A stretch of 44,496 nucleotides of DNA from contig WYBX01000074.1 in assembly GCA_011525695.1 (NCBI GenBank), positions 1-44,496 of the forward strand. The letters are read 5' to 3'. The DNA comes from Verrucomicrobiia bacterium. Its GTDB lineage: Bacteria; Verrucomicrobiota; Verrucomicrobiia; Opitutales; Opitutaceae. Below, one piece after another: positions 1 through 9,502 of the stretch. The position numbers and the translations under genes are program-made. The stretch's first letter is position 1. Each line of letters starts with the position of its first letter. The notes under the pieces are model-generated. The model saw only the letters and a program-made list of their open reading frames with translations, was not told the origin of the DNA and did no database searches.

Positions 1-2048
1 ATCTGTTCCGACAGATCCGAGGCCGGAATGATTTTTTCCGCCAGCGAAACCCGGTAGTTCGGCAGGAAAGCCACCTTCAGTTTCCCGTTCAGCCGCGTGT
101 CGGCGTTGATCCGCGCACCAACGACGTTGATGGCGCGAATGATGTTTTTCGCCAGATCGTAACCGGGCGCGGCCTTGGCCGCGAAGATGAAGACGCGCGG
201 CACCACGTCCATTTCGGGATGCTGCAGCATCCGCCGATACACGGCGAGAATGTGCAGGAGGTTCAGATGTTGCCGCTTGTACTCATGCAGCCGCTTGATC
301 TGCACGTCGAACATGGCGTCGGGGGAGACGTCGACGCCGCACTCGGCCTTGATCACCGCGGCCAGCTCGACCTTGTTCTCACGCTTGATCGCCATGAACT
401 CGCGCTGGAAATCTGCGTCATTCGCCCACTTTTCCAGCCCACGCAGCTGATCCAGATCGCGGATCCAGCCGTCCCCGATCTGCCGCGTGATCAGCGCCGA
501 CAGCCGCGGGTTCGCCTTCAGCAGCCAGCGGCGCGGCGTTATTCCATTCGTCTTGTTCTCGAATTTCCCCGGATAAAGCACGTCGAATTCCGGAAAGAGA
601 TGCTTCTTCAGCAGCTGGGTATGCAGCTCGGCGACGCCATTCACGGTGTGCGAGCCGACGACGGCGAGGTTCGCCATCCGCACCTGCTTGTGGCCGTTTT
701 CCTCGATCAGCGAGCAGGCCCGCTTCTTCTCGACCTCCCCCGGCCACTGGAGCTCCACCGCCTGCATCAGCCGCTCGTTGATGTCGAAGATGATCTGGAG
801 ATGCCGCGGCAGGACCCGCTCGAACAGCGGCACGCCCCAGCGTTCGAGCGCCTCCGGCAGCAGCGTGTGGTTCGTGTAGGCGAAGGTGCGCGTCACGATC
901 GACCAGGCGGCGTCCCAGGGCACGTTCTGCTCGTCCAGCAGGATTCGCATCAGCTCGAGGATCGCCACCGCCGGGTGCGTGTCATTGAGCTGCACCGCGA
1001 CCTTGTCGGGGAAGTTCTCCCAGGAGTTTCCGGGGGTGCGGAAGTGCCGCCGCAGGATGTCGCGCAGCGAGCAGGCGACGAAGAAGTACTGCTGCACCAG
1101 CCGCAGCTCCTTGCCGTTCTCCGTCTTGTCGTTCGGGTAAAGGACCTTCGACACCGTTTCGCCGATCGCCTTCTCCCGAACCGCCTCCACGTACCCCCCG
1201 CTGTTGAAGGCCGCGAGGTCGAAGTCCTCGGTGGCCTTCGAGGACCAGAGCCGGAGCAGGTTGACCGCATTGGTGCCATACCCGGCGGTCGGGATGTCGT
1301 GCGGCACCCCCAGCAGCGTCCGGGTATCCACCCAGCGCGGACGATAATTGCCCCGGTCGTCGAAGACGTTCTCCACCCGGCCATAGAGCTGGACCTGGGT
1401 GGTGTACTCCGGCCGCACCACCTCCCACGGGTCCCCGAAGAGGATCCAGTTGTCGGGATGCTCGACCTGGTGGCCGTTGACGAAGCCCTGTTTGAAAAGG
1501 CCGTATTCGTAGTAGATGCCGTAACCAAGTGCGGGATAATCGAGCGTGGCCAGGGAATCCAGGAAACAGGCTGCCAGCCGGCCGAGACCGCCATTGCCCA
1601 GGCCCATGTCGACCTCGGCCTCACGCACGGTGTCGAAATCCTGGCCCAGGGACTCCAGCGCGATCTTGGCATCCTCGAAAAGTCCCGTCGCCAGCAGGTT
1701 GTTGCCAAACAGCCGGCCCATCAGGTACTCCAGCGAGAAATAGTAGATCCGCCGCACGTTCTCGTCGTTGTGCACGGACTGCGTGGCAATCATCCGTTCG
1801 TGAATCGTGTCCCGGACGGCCAGGCTGGTCGCCACCCACCAGTCCCTTGGCGTGGCTGAGCCGGTGTGTCGCGCGAGCGTCGAGACCAGGTGCCGCTGGA
1901 TCAGTGACCGCATCACTTCTGCCGAGGAATCAGCGCCTCCGCCTCGGTGGTGGATGGAACGGATCAGCTCGTTCAGCGTGAAAGGGGTGGTGCTGGCGGC
2001 GCCCTTTCCGGCCGTGGGTGCAGGGTTCGTTTTTTCGACTGGCGGCAT
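1..2048 (-). CDS. glgP: Glycogen/starch phosphorylase (3' end beyond window)
   Basis: Cytoplasmic PLP-dependent enzyme that releases glucose 1-phosphate from the ends of glycogen or other alpha-1,4-glucans. The 682 visible codons begin [10 protein letters not shown] and contain the family blocks [34 protein letters not shown] and [15 protein letters not shown] (substrate and allosteric face), then run to the [19 protein letters not shown] block at the window edge. In the family the PLP-lysine motif (GTGNMK) follows about ten residues later, so the cofactor lysine and roughly the last 150 residues of a normal 830-residue protein are outside. ATG at 2048 is the first start in frame and gives a short Ala/Thr-rich leader before homology. 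It is on the same strand as mutL, about 200 bp downstream of it, with no obvious functional link. Identification is secure; the truncation is only the window edge. Confidence 0.95.
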   Translation of the reverse strand, partial: MPPVEKTNPAPTAGKGAASTTPFTLNELIRSIHHRGGGADSSAEVMRSLIQRHLVSTLARHTGSATPRDWWVATSLAVRDTIHERMIATQSVHNDENVRRIYYFSLEYLMGRLFGNNLLATGLFEDAKIALESLGQDFDTVREAEVDMGLGNGGLGRLAACFLDSLATLDYPALGYGIYYEYGLFKQGFVNGHQVEHPDNWILFGDPWEVVRPEYTTQVQLYGRVENVFDDRGNYRPRWVDTRTLLGVPHDIPTAGYGTNAVNLLRLWSSKATEDFDLAAFNSGGYVEAVREKAIGETVSKVLYPNDKTENGKELRLVQQYFFVACSLRDILRRHFRTPGNSWENFPDKVAVQLNDTHPAVAILELMRILLDEQNVPWDAAWSIVTRTFAYTNHTLLPEALERWGVPLFERVLPRHLQIIFDINERLMQAVELQWPGEVEKKRACSLIEENGHKQVRMANLAVVGSHTVNGVAELHTQLLKKHLFPEFDVLYPGKFENKTNGITPRRWLLKANPRLSALITRQIGDGWIRDLDQLRGLEKWANDADFQREFMAIKRENKVELAAVIKAECGVDVSPDAMFDVQIKRLHEYKRQHLNLLHILAVYRRMLQHPEMDVVPRVFIFAAKAAPGYDLAKNIIRAINVVGARINADTRLNGKLKVAFLPNYRVSLAEKIIPASDLSEQ

Positions 2049-2092
2049 GGAAACCGGACTAAAGGTTCATTTCAGGTCAGTGCGAGCGCGAA

Positions 2093-2248
2093 TCAAGGGG
2101 TCTGGCCGCTGTTGGTTGATTTACGTGCGCGCGCCACGTAGCTCCGCAGTGACGCAGCCTGCCCAGGCTGCAAGGCCTCGGCAATCCACACCATGGAAGC
2201 ACCCACATCGTCGCGCAAACGCCGCGCCAGTTCCAGTTTCCATGCCAA
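2093..2248 (-). pseudogene. Relic of the C-terminal tail of a REP-associated (Y1/RAYT-like) transposase
   Basis: An open stretch of about 50 codons between mutL and glgP, in a frame used by neither neighbour. It reads WKLELARRLRDDVGASMVWI, then AEALQPGQAASLRSYVARAR, and ends SGQTP-stop. This resembles the small C-terminal domain (LAxxLRxxTxxSxxWIAExLxxGxxxxLR) that ends many REP-associated tyrosine transposases of verrucomicrobia, as I recall the family. There is no plausible start, and the upstream part with the HUH and tyrosine motifs is missing; the mutL 3' end occupies that space. I read it as a fossil left by recombination. The alternative is a chance open frame in GC-rich DNA, but the residue pattern is too protein-like for me to prefer that. 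Confidence 0.5.
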
Positions 2249-2249
2249 A

Positions 2250-4127
2250 TTAACGAACAGCGGCCTGCCCCCCTTGGAATCGCCGGGCGAGCTCGCTGTG
2301 ATTCAGTTCAATGTACGTCGGCCTTCCGGCGGGATTCGTGAGCGGGTTCCGGGTGGCAAACAACTGGCTCAGCAATGCCATCAGCTCCCGCTCGCCCGCA
2401 GTTTCCGGCAGCCGCACCGCCTTTGCAGCCGCCAACCGGGCCAGCTCATCGCGGTCCAGCTCCGCGTCCCGATCCGATATCGCCCCGTCCCGAAAGGCTC
2501 CCAGCACATCGCGCAGGAACGGCTCCGCATCCGCCGGCTCCATCCACGCAGGAATGGACTCAATCCGGAAAAAATGCCGCCCAAACTCCGCGATTTCGAA
2601 CCCATGGCCATGGAGGAAGTCCCGGCGATCGAGCAGCAGGGCCGACCCAATGGTGTCGAGTTCCACTGGCACCGGCAGCAGCAGCCGCTGACTCGGGACC
2701 GCCCCCGCTCGGAACTGTTCGCGCAGCCGCTCGAACCACACGCGTTCATGCGCCGCCCGCCGATCCAGCAACACCAAACCCGCCAGCGTCTCGAACAGCG
2801 CGAAATTTCCATGCGCCAGCCCGACGAACCGCCACGCGGGCACGGTAAACTCCGGCGGCCGGACCGCAGGCACCGGCACCCTGTCGGCCGCACCGGCAAT
2901 CCTGCCCCCTGCCGGCGGCATTCCCGCAGAGACCGACCCCTGCTCCGATACCGGCCCGCCCGCCATACCGCGCCCCGCTGAACCCTCGGCGCCCCGGTTG
3001 ACCGGAGGCTGATCCACCCCCATCCCGATCGTCCCCGATCCGGGCTGCAACCAGCGTCCTGCACCCCAGTCCGGCATCGGAGTGCCGGCATTGGCATCCT
3101 CCTGCCCCTGGGCCGGCATTATCCCGGACTCCGGTCGGCTGAGTTCCCGCAGCCGCTGCAACACCGCTCGGATCACAAAGCTTCGCACCGGCGCCTCGCT
3201 CCGAAAACGCACTTCGCGCTTGGCCGGGTGGATATTGACATCGACGGCCGCCGGATCGCATTCGAAAAACACGAACGCGAGCGGGTACCGGCCTTTCGGC
3301 AGCGACTCGTGATAGCTTTCGATCAAGGCGTAGTTCAGCGTCCGGCTGTCCACGGGCCGGCCATTCACGTAAACAATCATTTCATGTCGCGTCGCGCGGC
3401 CCGCGCCCGGCCGGCCGATGAGTCCGCTCAGTCGAAAACCCGGCTCGCTCGCCTCAAGGGCAACGAGCGGCTCCGTCAGCTGCCGTCCAAAAATTTCCGC
3501 CACCCGCTCGGCCAGCGTCAGGCATTCCGGTGAACGAAAGACCACCCGCCCATCCTCGATGAGCGTGAACGCCACCCGCGGACAGGCCAGCGCGTAGAGC
3601 CGGACACAGTGCACGATGTGCGCCGCCTCAGTCTGGTCCGTCTTGAGGAATTTCCGTCGTGCCGGAACCGAATTGAACAGGTGCGTCACCTCGACCCGGG
3701 TCCCCACCGGCCGGCCGCAATCCCGCACATGAACGAACTTCCCCCCGTTGACGAGGATCTCGGAACCGAGGTCGCTCCCCTCCTCCCGGGTCTGGAGCAG
3801 AAATCGCGTGACACTCGCAATCGAGGGCAGCGCCTCGCCCCGAAACCCATAGCTGATCAGGTGATCGAGGTCGGACGCCTCCTGGATCTTGCTCGTGGCG
3901 TGGCGCTCCAGCGCGAGCAGCGCGTCATCGCGGGACATCCCCTGCCCGTTGTCCTCCACCCGCATCAGCGAGCGGCCACCGTGCCGGAACTCGACCTCAA
4001 TCCGCGAGGCCCCCGCGTCGAGCGCATTCTCGACGAGTTCCTTGATGACGGCAGCCGGCCGCTCGATCACCTCGCCTGCGGCAATCTGGTTGGCGACCCG
4101 ATCAGTGAGAATGCGGACTTTGGCCAT
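2250..4127 (-). CDS. mutL: DNA mismatch repair protein MutL, endonuclease motifs degenerate
   Basis: 625 residues, GHKL ATPase that links MutS mismatch recognition to strand removal. The N-terminal ATPase is intact: NQIAAGEVIERPAAVIKELV (residues 13-32), ENALDAGA, VEDNGQGM (58-64) and GFRGEALPSIASV (94-106). A Gly/Pro/Ala-rich linker covers about 335-430 and the C-terminal dimerisation domain 435-620. The C-domain lacks the metal-binding endonuclease motifs seen in most bacterial MutLs without MutH: the DQHAxxE motif is DRRAAHE (from D455), the ACHxA-type motif is AAKAV (567-571), and CPHGRP is NPAGRP (598-603). It therefore looks nuclease-dead, like E. coli MutL. The start MAKVRILTDRVANQIAAGE is the standard N-terminus. 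It lies 48 bp downstream of an MFS gene on the same strand. Confidence 0.96.
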   Translation of the reverse strand: MAKVRILTDRVANQIAAGEVIERPAAVIKELVENALDAGASRIEVEFRHGGRSLMRVEDNGQGMSRDDALLALERHATSKIQEASDLDHLISYGFRGEALPSIASVTRFLLQTREEGSDLGSEILVNGGKFVHVRDCGRPVGTRVEVTHLFNSVPARRKFLKTDQTEAAHIVHCVRLYALACPRVAFTLIEDGRVVFRSPECLTLAERVAEIFGRQLTEPLVALEASEPGFRLSGLIGRPGAGRATRHEMIVYVNGRPVDSRTLNYALIESYHESLPKGRYPLAFVFFECDPAAVDVNIHPAKREVRFRSEAPVRSFVIRAVLQRLRELSRPESGIMPAQGQEDANAGTPMPDWGAGRWLQPGSGTIGMGVDQPPVNRGAEGSAGRGMAGGPVSEQGSVSAGMPPAGGRIAGAADRVPVPAVRPPEFTVPAWRFVGLAHGNFALFETLAGLVLLDRRAAHERVWFERLREQFRAGAVPSQRLLLPVPVELDTIGSALLLDRRDFLHGHGFEIAEFGRHFFRIESIPAWMEPADAEPFLRDVLGAFRDGAISDRDAELDRDELARLAAAKAVRLPETAGERELMALLSQLFATRNPLTNPAGRPTYIELNHSELARRFQGGQAAVR

Positions 4128-4175
4128 CGCTGGTTCAGCGAATCACGGAACGCCCGCGAAACGGAAGCGCGGAAA

Positions 4176-5588
4176 TCATCGCTCGTCGTCGCCCCGCGAT
4201 TCCGGCGGCCTGCCCCGCCGGAGGTTTCGCGGGTCGATCAGGCTGGCGAGTTCGGTCACCGCACGGAATGGCCGAAGCACGGCGCCACCGATCAGAATCG
4301 GGGTGACCGGTGTCCTCCGGTCCTCCGCCAGCCTCGTGAAGAAAAGGAAGAGCACGATCGCACCGACGCCCACACTGACAAAGAATGCCTGGAATACGCC
4401 GACATCGATTCCCCGGCCGGGTCCCTCCGCCTTCAGGAAGAGACCCCACAACATCGGGGACAAGCCGCCGATGAAGGCCGTCGTCGCGCTATGGATCGAC
4501 ACCGCCAGCGTCCGGTCCTCGGCCGCCATGGTCCGCGGAAGATAATTGAGGTTCGCCACCGTCCAGGTGGCCGCGGCCAGGCCCAGCAGGAAGTAGATGG
4601 CATAGATTCCGGGCACGCCGCCAAAGCCAGTCTCCAGATGCAGCCACCAGTACGCGCCGACCAATGTGTAGAGTCCAAACGCGAGCAGGAAAAACGGCTT
4701 GGCTCCGCTCGCATCGATTACTTTCCGGATCAGCCACGCGGCGGTCATCACTCCGCTGTAGCGCAAGACCTCGAAAACCATGATCTGACCGCCAGTCATC
4801 TTCGGGCCGACTTTCAGGAAATAGGCGACGAACGGCGGGATGGGCGTCGAGATTATCGCCTGGCAAACGGACAACCAGGCGTAGTTGCGAAACGCGGACG
4901 CCGCGAACAAGTGCCGCGGCGTGTCGCGAAACACGGTGCGGAGGCTCATGGCCGGTGGCCGCTCCGCGTCGGGAAGCCGTTTGAGCGAGAAATAGCTGAT
5001 CGACGAGCCCGCCAGCGCGATGATGTACTGAGCCAGCAGCGCTGCATACAGCGGGAGCAACGCGAACAGGGCCGCGCTCGCAAGCAATGTTCCCACCCCC
5101 GCCACTGCCGAGACGAATTGATCCGTCGCAAAATATCGGCCGCGTACCGACTCCGGCAGGATCGCGTAAAACCAGGAGACACCCGATGCCGCGCCAATCG
5201 AGCGGAAGAAACAGAAGAAGAAGACGCTCCACACCAGCGCCTTCACCATCCACGGCTGCTCGCCCATGGCCATTCCCAGCGCCGCCAGCACTGCCGGCAC
5301 ACCGAGGAAGAAGCTCCGCGTCCGCCAGCCTCCCAGCATCACGGCCTTGAACCCGTAGCGCGGCAGCAGCGCCGTGGAGAGAATCTGAATCGGCGTCAGG
5401 ACGAACACGAACGAATAGGCCAGCCCAACCTGGAAGGGCGTCGCCCCCAGCTGTTCGGCGAAAAGCACCATCGGCGTCCCGATCCCGATCTGCCACGCCA
5501 GCGCATTGAAGAAGGCAAAGGTCAGCCCCGGCCGGAACGGCGCGAGCTCCGGATCACTCTTGGCAGTCGGCAGCAGGGCAGAGATCAT
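4176..5588 (-). CDS. MFS transporter, substrate unknown
   Basis: 470-residue polytopic inner-membrane protein with about 12 hydrophobic segments, e.g. GLTFAFFNALAWQIGIGTP near the N-terminus, ALVWSVFFFCFFRSIGAASG, AQYIIALAGSSISYFSL and AFFVSVGVGAIVLFLFFTRL at the end. It has the overall look of the major facilitator superfamily (a two-bundle arrangement with a central loop rich in charged residues, RLPDAERPPAMSLRTVFRD). I chose ATG 5588 (MISALLPTAKSDPELAPF), because the open frame further upstream is arginine/cysteine-rich shadow sequence overlapping argH. It lies between argH and mutL on the same strand with gaps of 91 and 48 bp, so co-transcription is possible. No substrate can be read from the sequence. 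Confidence 0.85.
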   Translation of the reverse strand: MISALLPTAKSDPELAPFRPGLTFAFFNALAWQIGIGTPMVLFAEQLGATPFQVGLAYSFVFVLTPIQILSTALLPRYGFKAVMLGGWRTRSFFLGVPAVLAALGMAMGEQPWMVKALVWSVFFFCFFRSIGAASGVSWFYAILPESVRGRYFATDQFVSAVAGVGTLLASAALFALLPLYAALLAQYIIALAGSSISYFSLKRLPDAERPPAMSLRTVFRDTPRHLFAASAFRNYAWLSVCQAIISTPIPPFVAYFLKVGPKMTGGQIMVFEVLRYSGVMTAAWLIRKVIDASGAKPFFLLAFGLYTLVGAYWWLHLETGFGGVPGIYAIYFLLGLAAATWTVANLNYLPRTMAAEDRTLAVSIHSATTAFIGGLSPMLWGLFLKAEGPGRGIDVGVFQAFFVSVGVGAIVLFLFFTRLAEDRRTPVTPILIGGAVLRPFRAVTELASLIDPRNLRRGRPPESRGDDER

Positions 5589-5679
5589 CGGGAGTCGGGC
5601 CTCGAGCACGGGCTCGTTATCCGTGCCGGGACATTTGATGGGCCGCTTGCAACTGTCCCGTCCGTGGCAGTCCGTGCCA

Positions 5680-7080
5680 TCACGCGAGCACCTTCCGCCA
5701 TCGCGTGAACTGCCGGCCGACCTGCTTCCCGCCCGGCATGCCCGTTCCCCGGCGCAACGCCAGCGCGCGCTCGAGATCGAACACCGACGCCCAGTCATCG
5801 CCGAAACCCGGGTGAATCTCACGCACGGCGGCGGTCTCCAGCCGGTTCAACGCGACTCCGGACTGCTCCGCCAGGCGCACCACGGCCCCAACGGCATGGT
5901 GTGCCTCACGAAACGGCACCCCCTTGCTCACCAGGTAATCCGCCAGATCCGTGGCCAGCAGCGCCGGATCCCGCACTGCCGCCGCGCAGCGGTCGGCGTC
6001 AAAACGCATGCCACCCAGCGTTCCCGCCAGCACCTCCGCGCAAAGCGCCGCCTGATCGAAACTGTCGAACACCGGCGGCTTGTCCTCCTGCAGATCCCGA
6101 TTGTAGGTGAGCGGCAATCCCTTTGCCAGGGTGAGCAGCGTGTGCAGGTTGCCCTGCAGCCGCGCCGATTTGCCCCGCAGCAATTCGCACGAGTCCGGGT
6201 TCTTCTTCTGCGGCATCAGCGACGAACCGGTGCAGAACGCATCCGGCAGCTCCACGAACCGGAACTCCGCGCTGCTCCAGAGAATCAAGTCCTCCGCGAT
6301 CCGCGACAGATGCACGCCGAAGATCGCGCACGCCGCGGCAAACTCCATGAACAGATCGCGGTCGGCGACCGCGTCCATCGAGTTCTGCGTGACTTGCGGA
6401 CGGCCCCGCGCGTCCACGAAACCGAGGGCGCGGGCGGTGAATTCGCGATCGATCGGCAGCGTGGTCCCCGCGATGGCCCCGGCCCCCAGCGGGCACCAGT
6501 TGGCATGCTGCGCCACCTCAGCCAGCCGCGACCGGTCACGCTCGAGCATCTCCAGCCAGGCAAACAGGTGGTGGGCCAGCAGCACCGGCTGCGCCCGCTG
6601 CAGGTGCGTGTAACCCGGAATCAGAATGCCGCGATTCGCCTCCGCCACCGTCAGCAGTGCGCGTTCCGCCTCGAGGAGCTTCTCCCTCAACTCGGCGCAC
6701 GCATGCTTGAAGAACAGCCGCATGTCGGTCGCGATCTGGTCATTGCGGCTACGCGCGGTGTGCAGCTTCGCCGCCGCCGGTACCCGCCGCGTCAGCGCCT
6801 GCTCGATGTTCATGTGCACATCCTCGAGCTTGGGATCCCAGCGGAACCGGCCGGCCTCGATTTCCGCCCGGATGTCATCGAGCCCGCGATGGATTGCATT
6901 GCGCTCCCCGGCCGTGATTAGCCCGACCTGGGCCAGCATGGCCGCATGCGCCTTGCTGCCCGCGATGTCGAAGGGGGCCAGCCGGTGATCGAAAGAGACC
7001 GACTCGCTGAAACGCAGCATCAACTCCGCGGGACCGGCAGCGAACCGCCCGCCCCAGGTGGCGTGGGAAACTTTGGCCAT
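5680..7080 (-). CDS. argH: Argininosuccinate lyase
   Basis: 466-residue cytoplasmic enzyme of the aspartase/fumarase superfamily. It splits argininosuccinate into arginine and fumarate, the last step of arginine biosynthesis. The start [20 protein letters not shown] at ATG 7080 is the canonical N-terminus. Superfamily signature [12 protein letters not shown] falls at residues 285-296 and holds the flexible catalytic-serine loop. Other conserved blocks are [32 protein letters not shown] (the HLQ motif with the catalytic histidine) and [13 protein letters not shown]. Length is normal for the family. No other arginine gene is nearby; the plus-strand gene at 7265 is divergent, leaving about 180 bp for two promoters. 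Confidence 0.97.
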   Translation of the reverse strand: MAKVSHATWGGRFAAGPAELMLRFSESVSFDHRLAPFDIAGSKAHAAMLAQVGLITAGERNAIHRGLDDIRAEIEAGRFRWDPKLEDVHMNIEQALTRRVPAAAKLHTARSRNDQIATDMRLFFKHACAELREKLLEAERALLTVAEANRGILIPGYTHLQRAQPVLLAHHLFAWLEMLERDRSRLAEVAQHANWCPLGAGAIAGTTLPIDREFTARALGFVDARGRPQVTQNSMDAVADRDLFMEFAAACAIFGVHLSRIAEDLILWSSAEFRFVELPDAFCTGSSLMPQKKNPDSCELLRGKSARLQGNLHTLLTLAKGLPLTYNRDLQEDKPPVFDSFDQAALCAEVLAGTLGGMRFDADRCAAAVRDPALLATDLADYLVSKGVPFREAHHAVGAVVRLAEQSGVALNRLETAAVREIHPGFGDDWASVFDLERALALRRGTGMPGGKQVGRQFTRWRKVLA

Positions 7081-7264
7081 GGCGGAAAGGAATGACGCTC
7101 CCCGGCCGTTCCCCGCAACGCGAAAGACGCCGGCCCGCCAACCCGCTTTGGCCGGCCGCCGCCGGCAGCGCGTCCAGTGGAGGGCCGGTCCCGCCCCCCA
7201 CGCCCCTCTCGCGGCGGCTCGGCAAAGCAGTTGCCCCGGGGGATCCCGGCAGCACATTTCCCGC

Positions 7265-7711
7265 ATGCTCCGCCGGCAACTGGCTCTTCTCTGCGCTCTC
7301 GCCGCCATCGCCGGCGCCGCCGAAACACCGCCCGCGCTGCCTGAATCGGTTGCGGTGGCCCCGACGAAAACGTCCATCTACATCGGCACTGTCTCGCTGA
7401 CCATGCCGGTTTTCACCCGCTCGTCCGGCGGGTTCGAATCGAGCTACACGGCCCGGGTCTTCCCCTATTTTTTCTTCAGTGAATCGGGAACGCTCCGGGT
7501 TGAGGTTTCCGACGAGCAGCTCGGCCGGCTCATCGCGGGCACGCCGATCGAGTTCAGCGGCCGGGCGGTTCGCTCCGATGGAGCCGTTCGATCCGTAACC
7601 GGCCGGGCCGCGCCGGACGATGCGGACAGCGGCAGGCTCAAGGTGCGCGTCTCCGTCACCCGGCGAATTGAACTGGTGTTCGACACGACGTACGAGTTTC
7701 ACCCTCAGTGA
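7265..7711 (+). CDS. Small exported hypothetical protein
   Basis: 148 residues. The N-terminus [20 protein letters not shown] is a clear Sec signal peptide (two arginines, hydrophobic core, AxA cleavage site near residue 18-19), so the mature protein is periplasmic or surface-exposed. The rest is rich in beta-strand-forming residues ([55 protein letters not shown]) and has no cysteines after the leader, suggesting a small beta-sandwich. I do not recognise a family. ATG 7265 is chosen because it places the signal peptide at the very start; the longer in-frame extension upstream is basic, low-complexity and overlaps the argH promoter side. It precedes the adenylate kinase gene by about 80 bp on the same strand. 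Confidence 0.7.
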   Translation: MLRRQLALLCALAAIAGAAETPPALPESVAVAPTKTSIYIGTVSLTMPVFTRSSGGFESSYTARVFPYFFFSESGTLRVEVSDEQLGRLIAGTPIEFSGRAVRSDGAVRSVTGRAAPDDADSGRLKVRVSVTRRIELVFDTTYEFHPQ

Positions 7712-7789
7712 CCGCTTCGGCTGCAATTTCTGCGCGATCTTTCGCAAGAAAAACGGAGCACTCGGGCCGGAATCGGCGATCGTTTGGGT

Positions 7790-8584
7790 ATGACGGCGTT
7801 CCGCGATCGCACGACGTGGTTGCAGGGCGATCGCTTCGGCTGCCTGCAGCCGCCGCCGGGAAAAGGCAGGGCATGGCGGCTCGTGCTGCTCGGACCACCC
7901 GGCGTCGGCAAGGGAACCCAGGCCGCCATCCTGGCCCGCGAATTCGGTGCCTGCCCGCTCTCCACCGGCGACGTGTTCCGCACCGCGCATGAACGGTCCC
8001 TCGCCCCCGGTTCGCCCCTGGCGGAGGCCGAGCAGCGGATGAACCGGGGGGAACTCGTGCCTGATGACGTTGTGCTGGGGCTGATCCAGAATCGCCGGAC
8101 CTGCCTGCGCTGCCCCGGCGGTTTCATCCTCCACGGTTTTCCCCGCACGGTGGCGCAATCCGCCGCGCTTGATGGACTGCTCGCGGGCGATCGGCTCAAG
8201 CTGGATGCCGTCCTCAGCTATGAGCTGCCACTGGTGAAACTCATTGCGAGGCTCAGCGGACGGCGCTTATGCCCGCGGTGCCACGCCGTGTACCACGCCC
8301 TCACCCACCCGCCGGCACGGGAGGGTGTTTGCGATCACTGCGGCAGTGGGCTCATCCAACGGGCGGACGATGCGGCCGAGGCGGTTCACACCCGGCTGAT
8401 CGTGCATGCCGAGGCCACCAGCCAGGTCGCCGATTATTACCAGCGCCAGGGACTCCTCGTCGCGATCGATGCCAGCGATACGCCCGAGGCGATCTTCGAG
8501 CGCACCCTCCGGCTGCTGGCCAGCCGCAAGCTTCAGGCCCGCGGAATCGAACTGGAGCCCACAGCCCCAGGGGCAACCAACTGA
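7790..8584 (+). CDS. adk: Adenylate kinase family, zinc-finger LID type
   Basis: 264 residues; phosphoryl transfer between ATP and AMP (or a related nucleoside monophosphate). P-loop GPPGVGKGT spans 35-43, followed by LSTGDVFR (AMP-binding), a GFILHGFPRT block with the NMP-binding arginine, and a LID domain whose four cysteines C161, C164, C181 and C184 (CPRC...CDHC) form a structural zinc site. The family usually has about 215 residues. Here there is a 30-residue N-terminal extension (MTAFRDRTTWLQGDRFGCLQ...) ahead of the first beta-strand, and a divergent C-terminus. A TTG six bases upstream is an alternative start, but ATG 7790 is preferred. The extension makes me unsure whether this is the main housekeeping enzyme or a paralogue. 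Confidence 0.88.
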   Translation: MTAFRDRTTWLQGDRFGCLQPPPGKGRAWRLVLLGPPGVGKGTQAAILAREFGACPLSTGDVFRTAHERSLAPGSPLAEAEQRMNRGELVPDDVVLGLIQNRRTCLRCPGGFILHGFPRTVAQSAALDGLLAGDRLKLDAVLSYELPLVKLIARLSGRRLCPRCHAVYHALTHPPAREGVCDHCGSGLIQRADDAAEAVHTRLIVHAEATSQVADYYQRQGLLVAIDASDTPEAIFERTLRLLASRKLQARGIELEPTAPGATN

Positions 8585-8645
8585 CCCTTTCTCGCGACCG
8601 CCCCTCCTTTCCGCGATTTTCAGCGTCCATCCTCCAACGGCACCC

Positions 8646-8897
8646 ATGAAGACAAATCCAGAATCCAGTTCCAGCGGACAAACCCCTCCAATCGTTGGCG
8701 CGCACGGACCGCTGCCGACTGCACAGCCCCGGCCCGGCGCCCGGCTGCCGATCTTTCCTTCGCCTGCTGCCGCCAAGGCTGGATTCCACGCCTTCGATCG
8801 CACGCTCCGTTCCGGGCCGATGCCCTTGTCGCACGGGATCCCCACGCGGATCGCCCCGTCGGCACGCGAACACACCCGCGGTCGCCACGGCGGCTGA
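8646..8897 (+). CDS. Weak candidate small ORF, low complexity
   Basis: An 83-codon frame beginning MKTNPESSSSGQTPPIVGAH, 61 bp after the adenylate kinase stop. It is Pro/Ala/Arg/Ser-rich, has no signal peptide, membrane segment or recognisable motif, and the second half (HGIPTRIAPSAREHTRGRHGG) looks like untranslated GC-rich sequence. I list it because otherwise 8585-8938 would be an unexplained gap of 354 bp between convergent genes. Its N-terminal codons and position are gene-like; the composition is not. I would not count on it being expressed. Confidence 0.2.
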   Translation: MKTNPESSSSGQTPPIVGAHGPLPTAQPRPGARLPIFPSPAAAKAGFHAFDRTLRSGPMPLSHGIPTRIAPSAREHTRGRHGG

Positions 8898-8938
8898 GCC
8901 GCCGAAAGGATACGCCCGGCCAAGGGCCGCTCCGTCTG

Positions 8939-9349
8939 TCAGGTCAACCGGTTCCGCACCCCGGCTGCGGCGGAGGTGGAGAGTCGGGTCCAGGGCAGCG
9001 CGCGCAGCCGGGCCGCGGAGATCGGCCGGCCGGTGTGCTGGCAAATGCCATACGTTCCGTCGCGCAGGCGGCCCAGGGCGGCCTCCACCTCGGCGAGTTC
9101 GGCCTCCTCCAGGCGGATTTCCGCCAGGAGCGTGGCGCGCTCCGACTTCTCGTTCGCCACATCCACGATGTCCTCACCGCCGTGATCGATCGGCACGCGT
9201 ATCGCCTGGGTGTGCTCATCGCGCTCGTGCTGCAGCGTTTCGAGCACCTGCAGCAGCGCCCGCTGGTGCCAGCGCCATTTTTCAGCCACCCGGAAGGGGG
9301 CCGGGTTGGCGGCCTTCGGATCCCGCTTGCGCTTGGTTCGAGAGTTCAT
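8939..9349 (-). CDS. TraR/DksA-like protein with degenerate zinc finger
   Basis: 136 residues. A basic N-terminus (MNSRTKRKRDPKAANP) precedes a long coiled-coil-forming segment (ALLQVLETLQHERDEHTQAI, EKSERATLLAEIRLEEAELA, EVEAALGRLRDGTYGICQHT) and ends with GRPISAARLRALPWTR. The order matches DksA/TraR proteins, which insert a coiled coil into the RNA polymerase secondary channel. The classical C4 zinc site is absent: only the cysteine in GICQHTGRPI remains, while the conserved RL-x-A-x-P after it is kept. The start at 9349 is chosen as the first ATG before the basic segment; longer upstream sequence looks non-coding. It probably binds RNA polymerase or acts as a stress regulator, but without zinc; that is inference. 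Confidence 0.75.
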   Translation of the reverse strand: MNSRTKRKRDPKAANPAPFRVAEKWRWHQRALLQVLETLQHERDEHTQAIRVPIDHGGEDIVDVANEKSERATLLAEIRLEEAELAEVEAALGRLRDGTYGICQHTGRPISAARLRALPWTRLSTSAAAGVRNRLT

Positions 9350-9502
9350 GGCGGCGCTGAATCCCGGGCGATAATCTAGTCTTCCCCACCGGCGCACGAT
9401 CCGCATGCCTTGGCAATTGCACCGCACCTGTTGCCCAGCGACTCCACGGGCCGGAGATCCGCGGGCCCGATGCCGGTTCGGACTCCCGGTTGTTGGCGAT
9501 TT

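Noticed and set aside
219..1859. Plus-strand 546-codon frame
   Set aside because: Antisense shadow of glgP; rich in Arg, Pro, Leu and His, with no domain. The minus-strand reading gives unmistakable phosphorylase blocks.
3609..5708. Plus-strand 699-codon frame across mutL and the MFS gene
   Set aside because: Antisense of two clear genes, extreme Arg/His/Gln content, no motifs; typical GC-rich shadow.
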